From Stromatinia cepivora (lineage: Eukaryota > Ascomycota > Leotiomycetes > Helotiales > Sclerotiniaceae), in contig RCTD01000009.1 in NCBI GenBank assembly GCA_014898415.1, positions 1,550,001-1,614,000 on the forward strand: DNA of 64,000 nt. Direction: 5' to 3'. Positions 59,760 to 64,000 of this stretch are shown piece by piece. The notes under the pieces were generated by a model. It ran no database searches, was not told where the DNA came from, and saw only the letters and a program-made list of their open reading frames with translations. The position numbers and the translations under genes are program-made. Within the stretch, counting starts at the first letter, position 1. Every line of letters begins with the position of its first letter.

Positions 59760-61664
59760 ATGGGGTTGTTTAACAAGAAGGAGACTACAGAGTCTCCTAT
59801 TATTTCCGACAAGCACCTCAGCAGCGCAGAGGGAACTCCAGCAGCACATACACCAGCCGATACTCCTCATGTCGCCAGATCCTTAAATGGTTCTGCGCCT
59901 GAACATCATGATGTAGCACCTGAAGAAGTACTCGACAACTTGCCAGTTACCAAGTTAGCTATTATGCTTGGTGCTATCGCATCCATCGGTGGTTTTATGT
60001 TCGGTTATGAATCTGGTCAAATTTCTGGTTGGTTTCTTAACCCTCACATGGTGCACCAATAGATTACTAACAAGCTCCCAAGGTTTCGTCCAAATGTCCG
60101 ATTTCTTACATCGATTCGGTGAAAATGGCGAACTTTCTGCTGTTCGTCAAGGAACCATTGTCGCCATTCTCTGCGCCGGTACTCTTGTTGGTTGTCTTGG
60201 ATCCAGTTATCTCTGCGATAAAATTGGACGTCGTTACACTATCTCCAGTTCCGCATTCTTCTACATCATTGGTGTTATTATCGAAATTACTTCTTCTACT
60301 CACTGGGTTCAATTCGCTATGGGAAGATTCACTGCTGGTTTGGGTATTGGTGCTTTGAGTACTAGTGTTCCTATGTACCAATCTGAGTCTGTGCCAAAGA
60401 ATATTCGTGGTGCTGTCGTTTCCAGTTATCAATTGTTGATTACTCTTGGTATCTGGACTGCTTATATGGTAAGCAACCTCTTCAAGGATTCAATATAACA
60501 ATACACTAACATTTAAAATAGATCAACTACGGAACTCACTCTGCCTACACCAACAGTGCGCAATGGCGTATTCCTAACGGTCTCTCCGCACTCTGGGCCA
60601 TCACCCTCGGTACCGCCGTCCTCTTCATGCCCGAATCCCCTCGTTTCGCATACCGTGTCGGACGTGAAGACGAAGCCCGCAAAAACATGGCTCTCCTCAA
60701 TGGTGTCGACCCTTACTCCCCACTTATCGATTCCGAGATCCAAGAAATCGAAGTTAAGCTCGCAGCCGAAAGAGAAGGTGGTGATCACCCCTGGTATGAA
60801 ATTTTCACTGGCCCAAGAATGTTGTACCGAACACTTCTCGGAATGGTTCTTCAAGCTGGTCAACAATTGACTGGTGCCAATTTCTTCTTCTACTATGGTA
60901 CTACCATTTTCAAGTCTGGTGGTATCTCTGATTCATATGTTACTTCTATCATTCTCGGTACTGTCAATGTTGTCGCTACCATTGGTGGTCTCTGGATTGT
61001 TAAGAACTGCGGTCGTAGAAAGGCTCTTATGGTTGGTGCTGCCGAGATGTTCGTTTGCATGTTGATCTACTCTTTCGTCGGTCACTTCAAGATTCAAGGA
61101 CAAGCCAATGCTCAAGCCCCTGGTGCGGTTTTGATTTGTTTCACCTGTATCTACATTGTTGGATTCGCTACTACATGGGGACCATTGGTTTGGGCTATTG
61201 TTGGAGAATTGTACCCAGCACGTTACAGAGCTTCTTGCATGGCTCTCGCCACCGCATCGAACTGGCTCTTCAACTTCCTTATCTCTTTCTTCACCACATT
61301 CATCACCAACGATATCGATTACTACTATGGTCTTGTCTTCGCCGGTTCCCTTTTCGCTCTCTTCTGGATTGTATACTTCTTCGTTATCGAAACTAAGGAT
61401 CGCTCCCTTGAGGAAATCGACACCATGTACGTTCTCCACGTCAACCCACGAACATCCGCCACTTGGGACCCCAAGTCTCTCGGTGCCGAAGGTGTCAAGG
61501 GTGTTGATACCGATGGAATGTTCTTGACCACAGGAGGCAAAGATATTAAGAAGAGTGAGATGGCTGGACGACCAATGTTAGAACATGATGAGAGAAGGTT
61601 CCCTGAGACTGCTCTTGGAGGAGCTGCTGCTCAAGAGCACAAACCTGAGATTATGAATGCTTAA
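59760..61664 (+). CDS. MFS monosaccharide (hexose) transporter
   Basis: Three exons (59760-60027, 60083-60468, 60522-61664) separated by 55- and 53-nt introns (the second with an ACTAAC branch site) give 598 residues. The sugar-porter family pattern is complete: first span with GGFMFGYESGQISG, CDKIGRRYT after the second, GRFTAGLGIGALSTSVPMYQSE, the loop signature FMPESPR (~residue 255), QQLTGANFFFYYGTTIF (~333), NCGRRKAL, PLVWAIVGELYPARYRA, and ETKDRSLEEID (~507) after the last span. An acidic N-terminal tail of about 65 residues and a C-terminal tail of about 80 face the cytoplasm. Two N-terminal hydrophilic stretches carry Ser/Thr. It should carry glucose or another hexose across the plasma membrane; the substrate cannot be read from the sequence. 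It could also be a related pentose porter. Confidence 0.93.
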
Positions 61665-62072
61665 GCTTTTGCTTCATTTGGGATGAGCATGGATGAAAGG
61701 AGGATGCATTGTATGAATGTATGTCGTCAATACGAGCAAAAGGAGGATGAAAGTAGTGGATGATAAATAAATGAGTGGATTTTATATAATGCATGCATTT
61801 AATGGCGTTTGGGAAGCAGCATCGTCTGCGGGTATCATATGATAATGTCGTGGAGAAGTATATATAGTTAATCGGTGGGGGAAAAGTCATGTTGATGCAT
61901 ATACCAATAAATGAAATTTTCATGAACCTCATTTTATTATTGTCTCTTTTCTCTATTGATTGTGCTGCTTTTTTGGTTGATTGTTTTGTAACTTATGCTT
62001 TCTTTCACGATCGTGATAATCTTGTTTGAATATTGGAAGTGCTGTAAGTAGTGAGTGTGCAATACAGTACCC
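61665..62072. other. 3' flank of the transporter gene, nothing further seen
   Basis: Short spacer before the transposon-like sequence. Confidence 0.5.
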
Positions 62073-62532
62073 CAGTACCCCTCCACTTATATTAGCTGAT
62101 CTCCAATTTTACACCAAAAACAGTCAAAATACATAATTTTCACTTGAATATTTTGATATAATAAAAAATTCAACAAATAAAATCCTTGATAATTTTGATT
62201 ATTTATTTATAAAAGATTATATATAATGAATTTCAAAACCCCAAAAATTTATTCATTGAATAATAATAATTTTAAATTGAAACTTTTATTTTTCTTAATT
62301 TTCCCCGCAAAAATCAAATTAAATTTACATTACTAATTTTTTATCTTGATTATATAATCTAGAAAAATCGTAAAAATAAATTTCAAATTTTTAATTATTA
62401 ATTTAGTTCGAACTATCTGAAATTGTGAATTTGAAAGATCTTTTTATTATTATTGTGAATATAATTACTTGTTAAAGTGGATGAGTTTTGGTGTAAAAAA
62501 CTCTTTCAATTAGTATAAGTGGTTTAGTATTG
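62073..62532. mobile_element. Degenerate fold-back element related to the MITE
   Basis: Left end CAGTACCCCTCCACTTATAT and the complement of the right end (CAATACTAAACCACTTATAC) are imperfect inverted repeats, both leading into TTTTACACCAAAAAC, a motif that also lies just inside the ends of the 806-bp element. The interior is AT-rich without coding capacity. About 460 bp, strongly eroded. Confidence 0.6.
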
Positions 62533-62541
62533 TATAATATA

Positions 62542-64000
62542 AGTCTAGTACCCCATTTTTCGGCCACCCCTAATTTCGGCCACCTCAAAAAAAAACTATT
62601 ATATAAATTTTAAACTTTAATAACTCAATAATTATTCTATTTCAATACAATCATCTATAGTGTCACGAATCGTGAACCACAGGAGGCTAACCACGTGATA
62701 CCTCTTATCTCCCATATCAATTTATGAGCTGATCATCTATATATATGCGTTACGAATTATACGATTTAGTATAGTAAAATAGTAATCCTAATAATATTTA
62801 TGTATAACCTTGTAGCTTACAAATGGATATTTGTGTATATATATCTAATCGCTTTTTATAAATTATAGTTCTTTAATTGTAGATTTTAAAGAATATAATT
62901 GATCCTGTTTATTCAATTCTACTATGACTTTTGTATATTATATTATCTACAATTTATTTACAAGTATCCAGTTATTTAGTAGCCTTTCAAATAATATTTT
63001 ACTTTAATAATATCTTCTTAAATAAACTTTTATAAATATTATATTCAAAGGAAAAAGATCTATTCCGATTTAATCGATGAAGATATAAATACTTTTAGAA
63101 GTATACTATCATTTTCATAATACAACGAATTCCTCCCTTTGTACACTCCGAACCTTCGAAAGTATATTCTGAGGAATCCTTTTCTTCTCCTTAATTATTT
63201 CAATAATCTTTCGAAGAAAATATGAATATAGGATTAAATAATATTACTATTGGAAGAAAGAAGATTGGTAAAAAAAAGATTCCAATGTATGAAGCCGATA
63301 TTCTCAATGGTTCAATTGTTCCTTCCGAATTATTATTATAATTACAAGATCTCTATATAATAGTTATAAATTTGAAGAAGGAGAATTGATAATTGAAAGC
63401 TATAATGACGACAAGTTCTGCAATAGTATAATCTTCTTTTGAACCCTAAATAATGCTTATATAGATATCCAAGTCAATAATAGTACCTGGGATTCCCCTT
63501 ATTCCTTTAATCGAAATTCAAGGATCTTTATCCAAGCAAACTCGAAGATCCCGAAATCAGAGGAAGAAAACTTCGATCAAACAATCTGATTATCCGAAGC
63601 TCTTCGAGGATTCTTTCTCCTTTTTAGGAAGTGACGATCTATTTAATAATTAAGGGTCCCTTTATTCAAGAAATCGATTTAACCGATCAAGATTGTATTC
63701 CTGTGTTAATTACAATTCGCAGCAAGATGTATATACACTAAAACCCACAAATCTTATTACTAAATTTAACAATAATATTGAACCTAAAACTAATTTGTAG
63801 TAATTATTGGTTATAGAATGATTCGAGCTGTATATTATATCATTTAAGAGTGAAATATAATGCTGTGTATATATAATCGATCAAACCGAATCGGAAGTAC
63901 AAGCACATTATTATGCTTTTTATGTATAAATGCCTCAACTCACAGTACTCGAATTAGTCGAACAGTTTACAGTGATCTATCGGAACCCGGCCGAAGTCGA
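62542..64000. mobile_element. Left end of a Fot1/pogo-type element in AT-rich debris
   Basis: After a TA dinucleotide stands AGTCTAGTACCCCATTTTTC, then CGGCCACCCC and CGGCCACC, clearly related to the end of the 806-bp element (AGTCTAATACCC...GGGCCACC). No matching right end appears before the window edge, so the element is either truncated or longer than 1.4 kb. The sequence inside is very AT-rich and without open frames, as after RIP. A TGTCACGAATCG at 62661 might begin an inserted LTR. Confidence 0.45.

Noticed and set aside
1..64000. CRISPR arrays, rRNA genes, bacterial-type operons
   Set aside because: No regularly spaced repeats with unique spacers, no rRNA sequence and no operon layout; the sequence is eukaryotic nuclear DNA with spliceosomal introns.

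Overview
The window is nuclear DNA of a filamentous ascomycete. The genes carry 46-60 nt spliceosomal introns (GT...AG, some with a CTAAC-like branch site). The families present are fungal: Zn2Cys6 regulator, Dicer-like 1 with fungal architecture, cyanide hydratase, Rds1-type secreted ferritin-like protein, deuterolysin, TAP42 and PEX12. Moderate base composition broken by very AT-rich islands, together with the style of the cyanide hydratase and Dicer proteins, suggests Leotiomycetes, possibly Sclerotiniaceae (Botrytis/Sclerotinia group). The family-level placement is inference.

Layout: 1-16 kb holds the 3' end of a His-rich allergen-like protein, a four-exon cyanide hydratase, a 1360-residue coiled-coil protein, a tandem pair of related unknown genes (the first broken by a stop codon), a conserved acidic hypothetical protein with an apparent frameshift, an AT-rich island with tandem repeats, and a Zn2Cys6 regulator. 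16.2-21 kb has no convincing gene. 21-35 kb is a dense housekeeping block: TAP42 and Dicer-like 1 in divergent orientation, then PEX12 and an EMP70/TM9SF nonaspanin, both on the minus strand. 35-49 kb is accessory in character: 7-bp minisatellites, a Ser-rich small protein, an 806-bp fold-back transposon with TA target duplication, a Cys/His protein made of seven zinc-finger-like modules, a decayed deuterolysin, a pyridoxamine-phosphate oxidase and an Rds1-like secreted protein. 50-59.7 kb is a gene desert. 59.8-61.7 kb is a hexose transporter, and the window ends in AT-rich transposon debris carrying ends related to the fold-back element.

The genes are mostly independent. No biosynthetic cluster or defence operon is visible. 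The most unusual item is the modular C-x4-C-x(10-12)-C-x2-H protein at 41.4-41.9 kb: its second exon is exactly one repeat module bounded by phase-1 introns that split a zinc-ligand His codon, which suggests growth by exon duplication. A second theme is the coexistence of Dicer-like 1 with a nearby long inverted-repeat element that could make double-stranded RNA; any functional link is speculation.
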